Shown: in pieces, positions 23,405-31,356 of the stretch
Layout: each line of letters begins with the position of its first letter
Position numbering within the stretch: the first letter of the stretch is position 1
From: Rhodospirillales bacterium
GTDB lineage: Bacteria > Pseudomonadota > Alphaproteobacteria > Rhodospirillales > JASLLZ01
Reading direction: 5' to 3'
Assembly: GCA_030746775.1 (NCBI GenBank)
Contig: JASLLZ010000006.1
Location: forward strand, 1-64,000
Length of the DNA: 64,000 nucleotides
Notes under the pieces: generated by a model
Databases searched by the model: none
Told to the model about the DNA's origin: nothing
Seen by the model: the letters and a program-made list of their open reading frames with translations, nothing else
Made by a program: the position numbers and the translations under genes

Positions 23405-23846
23405 TTCGCCGCGCCGCACCATCGACAAGCTCTCGGTGGTCGTCTTCTCGGGCCACTTCGACAAGGTCCACTACGCCCTCTCCCTGGCCGCCGCGGCGGC
23501 GGCCACCGACACCCCGGCGACGCTTTTTTTCACCATGGGGGCGCTGCGCGCCCTTCAGGCCCCGGACGCCGACGGCGCGCCCGCCTGGCGCGGCCTGCCC
23601 CTGAGCGAGGGCGCGGGCGACGGCGGCACCCGCGACGACGATTTCGGCGCCCGGGGCGTCGCCACCTTCGAGGAATTGCTGGCCGCGGCGGCCGAAATGG
23701 GGGTGCGCTTCATGGCCTGCGAGATGGGCCTGCGCGCCGAAGGCCTGGCAGCCGGCGATCTGCGCCATGACCTCGCCATCGAAACCGTAGGCGCCGTCAC
23801 CTTCCTCAACGACGCCTCCAAGCACGGTACCGTGCTGTTCGTTTAG
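23394..23846 (+). CDS. DsrE-family-like protein
   Basis: The 150-residue protein looks like a DsrE/DsrF-like alpha/beta domain. It has a beta strand near LSVVVFSG followed by a helix, and a conserved cysteine in FMACEMGL near residue 107, where DsrE-like sulfur-relay proteins place their active cysteine. The gene overlaps the MoeB-like gene by 11 bases, so it is probably translated with it. A sulfur-transfer role fits the neighbour but is inferred. Confidence 0.7.
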   Translation: MPSDSPRRTIDKLSVVVFSGHFDKVHYALSLAAAAAATDTPATLFFTMGALRALQAPDADGAPAWRGLPLSEGAGDGGTRDDDFGARGVATFEELLAAAAEMGVRFMACEMGLRAEGLAAGDLRHDLAIETVGAVTFLNDASKHGTVLFV

Positions 23847-23873
23847 GCGACCTAATTAGGGCGGTCCCTTTAT

Positions 23874-23957
23874 CTTCCTCTGTGTCTCGGTGCCTCTGTG
23901 GTTAAACCGTCGCTTCAAAGGTGAGGAGACCACAGAGGCACAGAGACACAGAGAGAG
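23874..23957. repeat. Inverted repeat with ccacagaggcacagag arms, second copy
   Basis: Arms of about 26 bases (cctctgtgtctcggtgcctctgtgg-like and its near complement) flank a 28-base centre. Like the copy at 6116, it lies between convergent genes, here the DsrE-like gene and the glyoxylate reductase gene. The unit is inverted relative to that copy. Confidence 0.75.
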
Positions 23958-24018
23958 AAAGCAGACGATTGGTATGGAGATGGATAAGGGGCCGCCAAGC
24001 CTGACCAGGGGCGTTCCC

Positions 24019-25005
24019 CTAAAACTGATCCTTGAGAATGCGGTCGGGGGGCTTGTGGCCGTCGGTGAAGGCCTTGATGTTGGCGATGACCTTGTCGCCC
24101 ATGTCGATGCGCCCTTCCAGGGTGGCCGAGCCCAGGTGGGGAAGCAAAAGGGCGTTGTCGTGGGTCAGAAGCTTGGGATTGACCGCCGGTTCGTTTTCGA
24201 ACACGTCAAGGCCGGCGCCGGCGATATCGCCGGAAATCAGCAGCTGGGTCAGGGCGGTCTCGTCGATGACCTCGCCGCGCGCCGTGTTGACGATGTAGGC
24301 ATGGGGCTGGATCAGCTTGAGACGCCGCGCCGACAAGAGATGGTAGGTGGCCGGCGTATGGGGGCAGTTGACCGAAATGATGTCCATGCGCGCCAGCATC
24401 TGGTCCAGGCTTTCCCAATAGGTGGCCTCAAGGGCGTTCTCGATGTCGGCATGAACCCGGTGGCGGTTGTGATAGTGGATGGAGAGGCCGAAGCCGCCGG
24501 CGCGCCGCGCCACCGCCTGGCCGATGCGCCCCATGCCGATGATGCCGAGGCGCTTGCCGTTGACCCGGTTGCCCAGCATCCAGGTCGGCGACCAGCCGTC
24601 CCAGGTGCCGCCACGCATCAGGCGTTCGCCTTCGGCCAGCCGGCGCGGCACGGCCAGGATCAAGGCCATGGTCATGTCGGCGGTGTCCTCGGTCAGCACG
24701 TCGGGGGTGTTGGTCACCGTGATGCCGCGCCCGTGGGCTGCGGCCAGGTCGATGTGATCGACGCCGGTGCCGTAGTTGGCGATCAGGGTCATGGCGTCCC
24801 TGGCGGCGGCAATGACCTCGGCGTCGACGCGGTCGGTCACCGTCGGCACCATGACGTCGGCGATTGCCGCCGCCTCGATGAGGGCCACCTTGTCGAACGG
24901 CTTGTCGTCCAGGTTGAGGCGCGCGTCGAACAGCTCCATCATGCGGGTTTCGATGGCGTCCGGCAGGCGCCGCGTGACGATGACCAACGGTTTTTTCTTG
25001 GGCAA
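24019..25005 (-). CDS. D-isomer 2-hydroxyacid dehydrogenase, probably glyoxylate/hydroxypyruvate reductase
   Basis: The 328-residue NAD(P)-dependent enzyme has the family Rossmann motif GMGRIGQAVARR near residue 155. The catalytic Arg is in NTARGE (near 244), the Glu in DVFENEP and the His in PHLGSAT, so the active site is complete. The sequence resembles GyaR-type glyoxylate reductases and D-glycerate dehydrogenases. Reduction of glyoxylate to glycolate would connect to the glycolate oxidase genes at the right end, but this link is inferred. The gene is divergent from the SH3b gene. Confidence 0.85.
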   Translation of the reverse strand: MPKKKPLVIVTRRLPDAIETRMMELFDARLNLDDKPFDKVALIEAAAIADVMVPTVTDRVDAEVIAAARDAMTLIANYGTGVDHIDLAAAHGRGITVTNTPDVLTEDTADMTMALILAVPRRLAEGERLMRGGTWDGWSPTWMLGNRVNGKRLGIIGMGRIGQAVARRAGGFGLSIHYHNRHRVHADIENALEATYWESLDQMLARMDIISVNCPHTPATYHLLSARRLKLIQPHAYIVNTARGEVIDETALTQLLISGDIAGAGLDVFENEPAVNPKLLTHDNALLLPHLGSATLEGRIDMGDKVIANIKAFTDGHKPPDRILKDQF

Positions 25006-25049
25006 CGGCCCGGCTCCTTGAACTGGCTCGGTCGGGGGCGCCGCTCGCC

Positions 25050-25080
25050 TTGACCGCAGCCGCCACCGGGGCCCTATAAT
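25050..25080 (+). promoter_or_regulatory. Candidate promoter for the SH3b gene
   Basis: TTGACC and a perfect TATAAT lie upstream of the start at 25118, but the 19-base spacing is longer than ideal. Confidence 0.45.
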
Positions 25081-25117
25081 AGAGGACCTTTCGTCTCCCT
25101 CTCAAGCGGTTCCGGCA

Positions 25118-25627
25118 ATGCGGTTTTCGCCGACAGTTATCCTTGTTACCTTTTTCCTCGTTGCTTGTCCGGTCCTGGCCGGGACCGGATGGGCGGCGCC
25201 CGAGGGCACCGGCCTGCCCCTGCCGCGTTTCGTCAACCTGCGCGCCAACGAAGCCAACATGCGCACCGGGCCGGGCGTCCAGTATCCGGTCGAATGGGTT
25301 TTCGTGCGCCCCGACCTGCCCCTTGAAGTCATTGCCGAGTACCGCACCTGGCGCAAGGTGCGCGACTGGCAAGGCACCCAGGGCTGGATGCACCAAAGCA
25401 TGCTGGACAGCCGGCGCACGGTCATCGTCACCGGCGTTCAGCGCACGCTTAGAAAGCGCGGCGATACCGAAAGCGCCGCCCAGGCCCGCGTCGAGGCCGG
25501 CGTCAGCGGGCGTCTTTTGGAATGTCCCGACGCCGGCGGCTGGTGCAGGGTCGAGATCGACGGCTTCGAGGGCTGGCTCAGGCGCGTCGAGTTCTGGGGC
25601 GTCTACGCCAAGGAAGTGCTGCGTTAG
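25118..25627 (+). CDS. Secreted SH3b-domain protein
   Basis: The 169-residue protein has a hydrophobic signal peptide with probable cleavage after ALAGTGWAA near residue 27. Two SH3-like segments follow. The first has NMRTGPGVQYPVEWVF, the usual bacterial SH3b signature, near residues 47-62. The second ends in GWLRRVEFWGVY. Such proteins are probably periplasmic and bind cell-wall or protein ligands. The gene is transcribed away from the glyoxylate reductase gene. Ligand and role are unknown. Confidence 0.8.
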   Translation: MRFSPTVILVTFFLVACPVLAGTGWAAPEGTGLPLPRFVNLRANEANMRTGPGVQYPVEWVFVRPDLPLEVIAEYRTWRKVRDWQGTQGWMHQSMLDSRRTVIVTGVQRTLRKRGDTESAAQARVEAGVSGRLLECPDAGGWCRVEIDGFEGWLRRVEFWGVYAKEVLR

Positions 25628-26431
25628 GGGGTAGAATTGTTGATTCGGCACCGGCCCGCACCCCCACCCGCTCCATCGCGCTTTGGTAAGCGGCGAGGGG
25701 AACTTCCTCGAAGCCCGCGATGCGAAGCCGGGCACGAGCCGCCGCCAGCTCGGCGTCGTCGGCGGCATCGAAAAGGGCCGCCCTGATGCGCGCCAGGTCC
25801 TCCGCTCCGACGCTCCGCCCGGCGACGTAGGGCAGGGCCGGCGCCGCGGCGATTCGCCCAATCACCCGGGTTCCGGCCAGGCGGTCCGGGTCGGTATCGC
25901 CAAGGAGGGCATGGTTGACGCAGTCGACGGCGGCGAGGTCGGCGCCGCCATCGCGCACCAGATCGATGCTGGCCGCGTGGCTGCCGCTGACGACGGTCTT
26001 GGCGATCACCTTGTCCCAGCCGCCCAGGGAATCCGTCATCAGGCGGAGCGCGTTCCAACCCGAATGCGAATCGGTGGCGTTGACCGCGGCCGTCGCATCC
26101 TTGAAATCCCCAGGCGGTCCGCCGCCGTGTCGGCGCCGATGACGATCAGGCTGGAATACAGGGCGCCGGCGCAGCCGGGCGCGACGTGGCGCGGCGTCGC
26201 GATCAAGCCGACCACACCGTCCAGACCATGAACCAGGGGATAGCCGCAGGTCTGGGAAAGCATGAGATCGGGGGAGCGCCAAAGCCGCTCACGCGGCGCC
26301 GCGTCGCGGGTCAGCGCGTCGGGCACGCCCGCAACGCCGCGTGCCCGAAGATGACCGGCAAGGCCGGTCCACCAGGCATCGGTGGCGGCTCTCAGGCCGG
26401 GCAGGTCGTACATCGGCAGGGTGGCGATCAT
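25578..26431 (-). pseudogene. Frameshifted PhnD-like substrate-binding protein gene
   Basis: Two reading frames together encode one PhnD/TauA-like periplasmic binding protein. The first, from the ATG at 26431, covers MYDLPGLRAATDAWW and LLSQTCGYPL-type motifs to SLIVIGAD. The second resumes at DFKDATAAVNATDSHSGWN and runs to EEVPLAAY. The break falls at a run of four Cs (26108-26111); one extra C would join the frames, so this is either a one-base deletion or a sequencing error. At the other end, the natural stop seems lost and the frame reads on through a palindromic repeat into the SH3b gene. No obvious signal peptide is visible, as in many short PhnD-like proteins beside metabolic genes. 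Confidence 0.7.
25646..25674. repeat. GC-rich palindrome family, half copy
   Basis: The left arm only (cggcaccggcccgcacccc) lies between the SH3b stop and the 3' end of the damaged PhnD-like gene, and is read through by the latter's frame. Confidence 0.65.
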
Positions 26432-26457
26432 CTTGAATTCAAGGGCCTCGGTTTGCT

Positions 26458-27294
26458 TCACGGGGCGAGTAGCGCTTCGATCATCGCCGTTTCCTTGGGC
26501 GCCAGTCGAAAATCGAATACATCGAGGTCTTCGCCCATGTGGCGGGCGTCGGTGGTCCCGGTAAGGGGCAATATGCCGATATCGAGGGCGAAGCGGAAAA
26601 CGATCTGGCTGACGGTTCGACCGTGGCGATCGGCCAGGCGCGCCGTTTCGCGGTGGGCCGTAACCTGGCGATTGGCCGTGAGCAGGGAGAAACCCTGATA
26701 GACCAGCCCGTTGGCGGCGCAGAAACGTCGCATCGGCCGGTCCCAGCCCTGAACGGCGTAGCATCGGTTCTGAACGAAGCGCGGTCGCACCCGCGCTTCG
26801 CCACACAGTGTCCGGAGCTGTTCAAGGGTCACGTTGCTGATGCCGAGCAGACGCGCCCGGCCGGTGCCGTGAATCGCTTCCATGGCGCGCCAGGCCGCCC
26901 AGTCGTCGGGGCCCAGGCCGGCCCGGGCCGTGGGACCGTGAAGCACATAGGAATCGATGACGTCCGTTCCCAGATGCTCCAGCGAGCCCGCGAAAGACTG
27001 CGCCACCTGATCGGCTATGGGAGCCTTGGGGTCATAGGGCAGACGATGATCCTGGCCACGGCGGAAGGTGAATTTGGTTTGCACGAACAAATCGTCCCGC
27101 GTTGCCAGGCCGCTTTTCACCGCCTCGGCGAGGCCCGTCCCGACACCGGACTCATGATAATGTTTGCGCTGATTGGCGGTATCGATGCCGCGAAAGCCTT
27201 GGTTCAGGGCAAGGGCGGTCAAGCGCGCCGTCTCTTCCCCCTTCCAGGCCGTACCATAGAGAAAGCGGGGAACCCGAACCCCGTCGATCGTCAT
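26458..27294 (-). CDS. Aldo/keto reductase family protein
   Basis: The 278-residue protein has the aldo/keto reductase barrel pattern: GIDTANQRKHYHESGVG contains the catalytic Asp and Tyr region, FVQTKF the lysine strand, and SYVLHGP the histidine. The cofactor end carries QIVFRFALDIGILPLTGTT, as in NADPH-binding members. The ATG at 27294 was chosen because the upstream open frame belongs to a shadow of the DUF3501 gene. It follows the DUF3501 gene by 17 bases, so it may belong to the rubrerythrin operon. The substrate is unknown. Confidence 0.82.
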   Translation of the reverse strand: MTIDGVRVPRFLYGTAWKGEETARLTALALNQGFRGIDTANQRKHYHESGVGTGLAEAVKSGLATRDDLFVQTKFTFRRGQDHRLPYDPKAPIADQVAQSFAGSLEHLGTDVIDSYVLHGPTARAGLGPDDWAAWRAMEAIHGTGRARLLGISNVTLEQLRTLCGEARVRPRFVQNRCYAVQGWDRPMRRFCAANGLVYQGFSLLTANRQVTAHRETARLADRHGRTVSQIVFRFALDIGILPLTGTTDARHMGEDLDVFDFRLAPKETAMIEALLAP

Positions 27295-27311
27295 GGTCCG
27301 ATGCGCGTCCC

Positions 27312-27899
27312 TCAATCGAAATCCTGCGCCAAGGCGGCGCGCACCTCTTCGGGCATGCCCGCCTGGTGGTCGTAACCGGGGTGCGATATGGCGACGATGA
27401 CGCGGGTTCCGGGGCGGCGGAACGTCTCGATCTGGGAGGCGGTGAAAGGAAAGTGAAGGAACTGCACCGACGACGCCTTGCCGTCGGCCGTGGTGCGGTC
27501 GATGTCTTCCTCGGCGACGCCGGTGACCACCTCGCCTTCGAAGTTCAGCGTGACCGATTCTTCGACGCCGCCCAGGCGGTCCAGGACCTGGGCCCGGCGC
27601 ACAGGATCGTCGATTTCGAACATGAGGGTGGCGACCAGCTCGCCGCCCTTGGGAATCAAGGGGTTGTAGGCCGACAACTCGTCGGGGATCTGGTCTTCGC
27701 CGCCGCGTTCGATGTGCAGCATTTCGTGCACCTGGTGCCACATCGTGTCGTAGCATTCGAAATAGAAGGTGGCGTCGGGTCCAACCGCCATGCGGCGGTT
27801 TTTCTTCAATTCGGTGATGGCGCGGCGGCGCTCCCGGCGCACCGCGGCATAGGCTTCCATGGGCATGATGTCGGCGCGATTAAGCTCGTGCTTCGCCAT
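27312..27899 (-). CDS. DUF3501 family protein
   Basis: The 195-residue protein matches the DUF3501 pattern: a basic N-terminal RREINxLK-like helix, a central FECYDTMWHQVHEML segment, and a C-terminal beta-rich part with FLHFPFT. The start has GAAGGA upstream. In proteobacteria this family is often encoded next to rubrerythrin and a CCG-domain Fe-S protein, as it is here. The gene lies 19 bases downstream of the Fe-S gene. Its function is undetermined, but a part in peroxide or oxygen stress is suggested by the neighbours. The conserved histidines and acidic residues could bind a metal. Confidence 0.82.
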   Translation of the reverse strand: MAKHELNRADIMPMEAYAAVRRERRRAITELKKNRRMAVGPDATFYFECYDTMWHQVHEMLHIERGGEDQIPDELSAYNPLIPKGGELVATLMFEIDDPVRRAQVLDRLGGVEESVTLNFEGEVVTGVAEEDIDRTTADGKASSVQFLHFPFTASQIETFRRPGTRVIVAISHPGYDHQAGMPEEVRAALAQDFD

Positions 27900-27918
27900 G
27901 ATCGAAATTCCTTCGTGC

Positions 27919-29253
27919 TCACAGCCCGTAGGAGCGGGCAATCAGTTGGACCGGGTGTTGGATGGGCTCGATGGCGGCAGTCTCCTCGCCCAGGGTCTCG
28001 ATGCCCTGCACGATGTGTTCGCGGGCCAGGGGGCATTCGGAAACCAGGAAGGCGGACTTGTTCTTCGCCGCCTGGCGGGCCACCGGCTTGCCCACTTTGA
28101 GGGCGACCGGGAAGGTGTCTTCTAGTATTCCCCAGGTGCCGCCGTGGCCCGAACAGCGCTCGATCACTTCAACCGGCGTGTCGGGCAGAAGGGCCAGCAT
28201 ATCGGCCCCCTTGCGGCCGATGTTCTGGGCCCGGGCGTGACAGGCGATATGGACCGTGACGCCGCCCGCCAGCGGCTTCAGTCCGTCGGCCAGGCCCGGC
28301 CCCTTGGCCAGATCGACGATGTACTGGCTGATGTCGAAGGTGGCGGTGGCGAGGCGCTGGACTTTTTCGTCGGCGGGCAGAATGAGCGGCCATTCGAACT
28401 TCACCATGAGGCTGCACGACGGCACCAGGGAGACGACGTCATAGCCCTTGTCGATCCACCCCGCCAGTTCGCCGGCGACCTTGACAGCCGCCTCGGCCAC
28501 GGCGGCGATGTCGCCGTGCTCCAACTGCGGCATGGCGCAGCAGGCGGGATGGACGACCGCCGTCTCGACCCCGTTGCGGGCCAGCACGGCCTCGGCCGCG
28601 ACGCCGATCTCGGGGTTGTTGTAATTGGCGAAACAGGTCGCGTAGAGGACCGCCTTGCGGCCGAAGGCGGGGCCCTCGCGGTTGATCTCGGGCGGCGGCG
28701 CGGCGCGGCGCGTCAGTGTCTTGGCGTGGTAACGGGGCAGGGCCGCGTCGCGGTGGATACCGGCCAGGGCCTGCATGACGGGCCGGGTGAGGGCGTTGGA
28801 GCGCTGGGAAGCCCAGTTGGCAAGCGGCGCCACCATCGAGGCGAGGCGGCCGTTGCGGTCGGTCTTGGTCAGTTGGCGTTCGGCCGCTCCGACCTCTCCA
28901 TTCTTGAACTGAATGGCCCGGGCGCGCAGCATGAGATGGGGAAAATCAAGATCGAATTCGTGGGGCGGAACGTAGGGACACTTGGTCAGAAAGCACATGT
29001 CGCACAGGGTGCAGGCATCGATCACGGCCTTGAAGTCGGCGCTCGCCACGCCTTCGACCTCGCCCTCTTCGCATTCGTCGACCAGATCGAAGAGCTTGGG
29101 AAAGCTGTCGCACAGGTTGAAGCAGCGCCGGCATCCATGACAGATGTCGAAGACGCGGCGCAGCTCGGCGTCGAGCTTCTCTTGGTCGTAAAATTCGGAC
29201 TGCTGCCACGCGATGGGACGGCGCTCGGGGGCTTCCAGGCTGCCTTCGCCCAC
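27919..29253 (-). CDS. Fe-S oxidoreductase with CCG-like domains (GlpC/HdrD-related)
   Basis: The 444-residue protein has two [4Fe-4S] motifs near its N-terminus, CHGCRRCFNLC and CTLCDMCFLTKCPY. Two cysteine-rich domains of the heterodisulfide-reductase type follow, but both lack a canonical CCG: one has HPACCAMPQLEHGD and the other ERCSGHGG. It probably passes electrons to a partner, with the adjacent rubrerythrin a likely recipient. I chose the GTG at 29253, preceded by GGAAAGGA, over an ATG 17 codons upstream with a poor ribosome site. It is the second gene of the rubrerythrin-DUF3501 group. Confidence 0.8.
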   Translation of the reverse strand: MGEGSLEAPERRPIAWQQSEFYDQEKLDAELRRVFDICHGCRRCFNLCDSFPKLFDLVDECEEGEVEGVASADFKAVIDACTLCDMCFLTKCPYVPPHEFDLDFPHLMLRARAIQFKNGEVGAAERQLTKTDRNGRLASMVAPLANWASQRSNALTRPVMQALAGIHRDAALPRYHAKTLTRRAAPPPEINREGPAFGRKAVLYATCFANYNNPEIGVAAEAVLARNGVETAVVHPACCAMPQLEHGDIAAVAEAAVKVAGELAGWIDKGYDVVSLVPSCSLMVKFEWPLILPADEKVQRLATATFDISQYIVDLAKGPGLADGLKPLAGGVTVHIACHARAQNIGRKGADMLALLPDTPVEVIERCSGHGGTWGILEDTFPVALKVGKPVARQAAKNKSAFLVSECPLAREHIVQGIETLGEETAAIEPIQHPVQLIARSYGL

Positions 29254-29327
29254 GGCTCGGTCCTTTCCCGCAGGGTTGATATGGACCGGGGGCCATATGG
29301 CCATGGCCCCCGGGGGTCGCGGTGTTG

Positions 29328-29747
29328 CTAGTCCAGGTTGTCGAGGGCCTTCTGGAAGCGCCCGGCGTGGGACTTCTCGGCCTTGGCCAGGATCTCGAAC
29401 CAGTCGGCGATCTCGTCGAATCCCTCATCGCGGGCGGTCTTCGCCATGCCCGGATACATGTCGGTGTATTCGTGGGTTTCGCCGGCGATGGACGCCTTCA
29501 GATTGTCGGCGGTGTTGCCGATGGGAAGTCCGGTGGCCGGATCGCCGGTTTCCTCGAGATACTCCAAGTGGCCATGGGCGTGGCCGGTCTCGCCCTCGGC
29601 GGTCGAGCGGAAAACGGTGGAAACGTCGTTGTATCCCTCGACGTCGGCCTTCTGGGCAAAATAGAGGTAGCGGCGGTTGGCCTGCGATTCGCCGGCAAAG
29701 GCGTCCTTCAGGTTACCTTCGGTCTTCGAGCCTTTAAGCGTCGTCAT
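29328..29747 (-). CDS. Rubrerythrin (ferritin-like domain only)
   Basis: The 139-residue four-helix protein has the paired diiron ExxH motifs of rubrerythrin: the [12 protein letters not shown] start, [10 protein letters not shown], and the second pair in [11 protein letters not shown] and AEKSHAGRF. The C-terminal rubredoxin domain of classical rubrerythrins is missing, since the protein ends shortly after the last helix and has no CxxC. It would reduce hydrogen peroxide with electrons from another protein, plausibly the Fe-S protein encoded next. The start has GGAGAA seven bases upstream. Confidence 0.88.
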   Translation of the reverse strand: MTTLKGSKTEGNLKDAFAGESQANRRYLYFAQKADVEGYNDVSTVFRSTAEGETGHAHGHLEYLEETGDPATGLPIGNTADNLKASIAGETHEYTDMYPGMAKTARDEGFDEIADWFEILAKAEKSHAGRFQKALDNLD

Positions 29748-29833
29748 CGTTTTCTCCATGAAAGTGTGGTTGGTGCGGGTGATTTCGGATCGAATGCCGT
29801 CGACCGGTAGGCAATCCGTCAATCGTCACGGTC

Positions 29834-29862
29834 AATATGGCAACCGCGGCCGAAGCTGTCAA
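29834..29862 (-). promoter_or_regulatory. Sigma70 promoter of the rubrerythrin operon
   Basis: A perfect TTGACA and a CATATT box are separated by 17 bases on the minus strand, 87 bases before the rubrerythrin start. An Irr-like site lies just upstream of the -35. Confidence 0.7.
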
Positions 29863-29868
29863 CAAAAA

Positions 29869-29887
29869 ATTAAATTGATTCTAATAA
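29869..29887 (-). promoter_or_regulatory. Possible Irr/Fur-family operator upstream of rubrerythrin
   Basis: Read on the minus strand, TTATTAGAATCAATTTAAT resembles an imperfect dyad of the alphaproteobacterial iron control element (half-site TTAGAA). It lies immediately upstream of the -35 box. A related sequence occurs in the irr promoter region at 30410. Only one half-site is convincing. Confidence 0.35.
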
Positions 29888-29917
29888 ACCGTATAATACG
29901 TTGATTAATAATGAGTA

Positions 29918-30340
29918 TTATTCTTTTTCTCCTTTGACGCGAACGACCACATCGACGCGATCGATCATCGTTCCCTCAGGCGGCGGGGGCAGTTCGGAAT
30001 GCTTGACCAAGGTTTCGGGGATGTCCTTGAGCTCGCCCGTTTCCTCGACGTAGAAATGGTGGTGCGACGACGTGTTGGTGTCGAAGTAGGAGCGCGAGGC
30101 ATCGACCACGATCTCGCGCAACAGGCCGGCGTTGGTGAATTGGTGCAAGGTGTTGTAGATGGTCGCCAGGGACACCCGGATTTGGGCCGCCCGGGCCTCG
30201 GCATGGAGCTTTTCGGCGGTGATATGGCGGTTGCCGTTTTCGAACAGAACCTTGGCCAGGGCGAGTCGCTGGCGGGTGGAGCGTAGCCCGACGGCCTCCA
30301 TTTTTTTCAACACGTGGCTGTATGGTCTCACGGTTTCCAT
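29918..30340 (-). CDS. irr: Iron response regulator Irr (Fur family)
   Basis: The 140-residue protein has a Fur-type winged helix (RSTRQRLALAKVLF, then TIYNTLHQF) followed by the C-terminal metal domain with SSHHHFYVEETGEL. The HHH stretch is the heme-sensing region of alphaproteobacterial Irr, and LPPPPEGT is also typical of Irr. Irr controls heme and iron genes and, in several species, oxidative stress genes. The ATG at 30340, with GAGAGAGG upstream, was preferred to one 16 codons earlier. The gene lies directly upstream of the rubrerythrin operon on the same strand. Confidence 0.88.
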   Translation of the reverse strand: METVRPYSHVLKKMEAVGLRSTRQRLALAKVLFENGNRHITAEKLHAEARAAQIRVSLATIYNTLHQFTNAGLLREIVVDASRSYFDTNTSSHHHFYVEETGELKDIPETLVKHSELPPPPEGTMIDRVDVVVRVKGEKE

Positions 30341-30409
30341 GCCTCTCTCTATGGGTTGCAGATTCGCTTTCGCCCGACTAATACACAAAAAAAATGTGAG
30401 TATAAATGA

Positions 30410-30424
30410 TTTAGATCAATTCTT
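30410..30424 (-). promoter_or_regulatory. Possible Irr-like site in the irr promoter region
   Basis: TTTAGATCAATTCTT lies about 75 bases before the irr start and shares a TTAGA-TCAATT core with the site upstream of rubrerythrin. Autoregulation would be expected for Irr. A TATACT box lies nearby but without a good -35. Confidence 0.3.
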
Positions 30425-30453
30425 GGTATCATACAAATAAAAAATGAATTTTC

Positions 30454-31257
30454 TTACCTTTGGCGCGATGCCATCCCGGGCATGCCGATGACGTTGTAAC
30501 CCGCGTCGGCGTGGTGGGTCTCGCCGGTGACCCCCGTCGACAAGTCGCTCAGCAGATAGAGTGCCGCGCCGCCGACGTCGTCGAGGCTCAGGGTGCGCCT
30601 GAGGGGAGCGTTTTGCTCGGCCCACCGCAGGATATGCCGGGCGCCGGCGATGGCGCTGCCGGCAAGGGTTCTCATGGGGCCCGGCGAAAGGGCGTTGACG
30701 CGGATGTTGGCCGGCCCCAGGTCGACCGCCAGGGCGCGGACGCTGGCCTCCAGGGCCGCCTTGGCGACGCCCATGACGTTGTAGCTGGGCATGACGCGCC
30801 GCGACCCGGAAAAGGTCAGGGTCAGCAGGCTGCCGCCATCGGTCATCATGTCCCGGGCGCCGCGCGCCACGGCGGTGAACGAGAAGCACGACACCGCCAT
30901 GGTGCGCGAAAAGTTGTCCTCGCTGGTGTCGAGGTAACGGCCCTTGAGCTGGTCCTTGTCGGAATAGGCGACGGCGTGGACGACGAAATCAAGCCTGTCC
31001 CAGTGCCGCTTGAGGACGGCGAAGACGGCCTCGACGCTACCCGCGTCCTCTACGTCGCAGGGCTCGACGATCGTCGAGCCGACGGAGGCGGCCAAGGGCG
31101 CGACACGCTTGCCCAGGGCCTCGCCTTGGTAGGTGAAGGCCAGTTCGGCGCCATGCCGGCTCAGCGTCTTGGCTATTCCCCAGGCGATGGAGCGGTCGTT
31201 GGCGACCCCCATGACAAGACCCTTCTTGCCGGCCATAAGTCCTTTCGAAGAGGTCAT
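30454..31257 (-). CDS. fabI: Enoyl-[acyl-carrier-protein] reductase (NADH)
   Basis: The 267-residue short-chain dehydrogenase-type enzyme performs the last reduction in each cycle of fatty acid synthesis. The FabI pattern is clear: GVANDRSIAWGIA at the cofactor site, the catalytic pair in SYNVMGVAK with Tyr-x6-Lys, and LSPGPMRTLAGS after it. This distinguishes it from general short-chain dehydrogenases. It precedes irr on the minus strand with about 110 bases of AT-rich spacer. Confidence 0.93.
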   Translation of the reverse strand: MTSSKGLMAGKKGLVMGVANDRSIAWGIAKTLSRHGAELAFTYQGEALGKRVAPLAASVGSTIVEPCDVEDAGSVEAVFAVLKRHWDRLDFVVHAVAYSDKDQLKGRYLDTSEDNFSRTMAVSCFSFTAVARGARDMMTDGGSLLTLTFSGSRRVMPSYNVMGVAKAALEASVRALAVDLGPANIRVNALSPGPMRTLAGSAIAGARHILRWAEQNAPLRRTLSLDDVGGAALYLLSDLSTGVTGETHHADAGYNVIGMPGMASRQR

Positions 31258-31298
31258 GTCGGGGAGAAAACCGAGTATGAGGATGGATGGGACCGGCC

Positions 31299-31327
31299 AT
31301 CATAGCCGACTTCAAACGCCAACGAAA
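31299..31327 (-). promoter_or_regulatory. Candidate promoter for fabI
   Basis: TTTCGT and TATGAT are separated by 17 bases on the minus strand, about 40 bases before the fabI start. The -35 is poor. Confidence 0.4.
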
Positions 31328-31356
31328 GGCGGCGGGCCGTAAGCCGCAAAGGGGCC

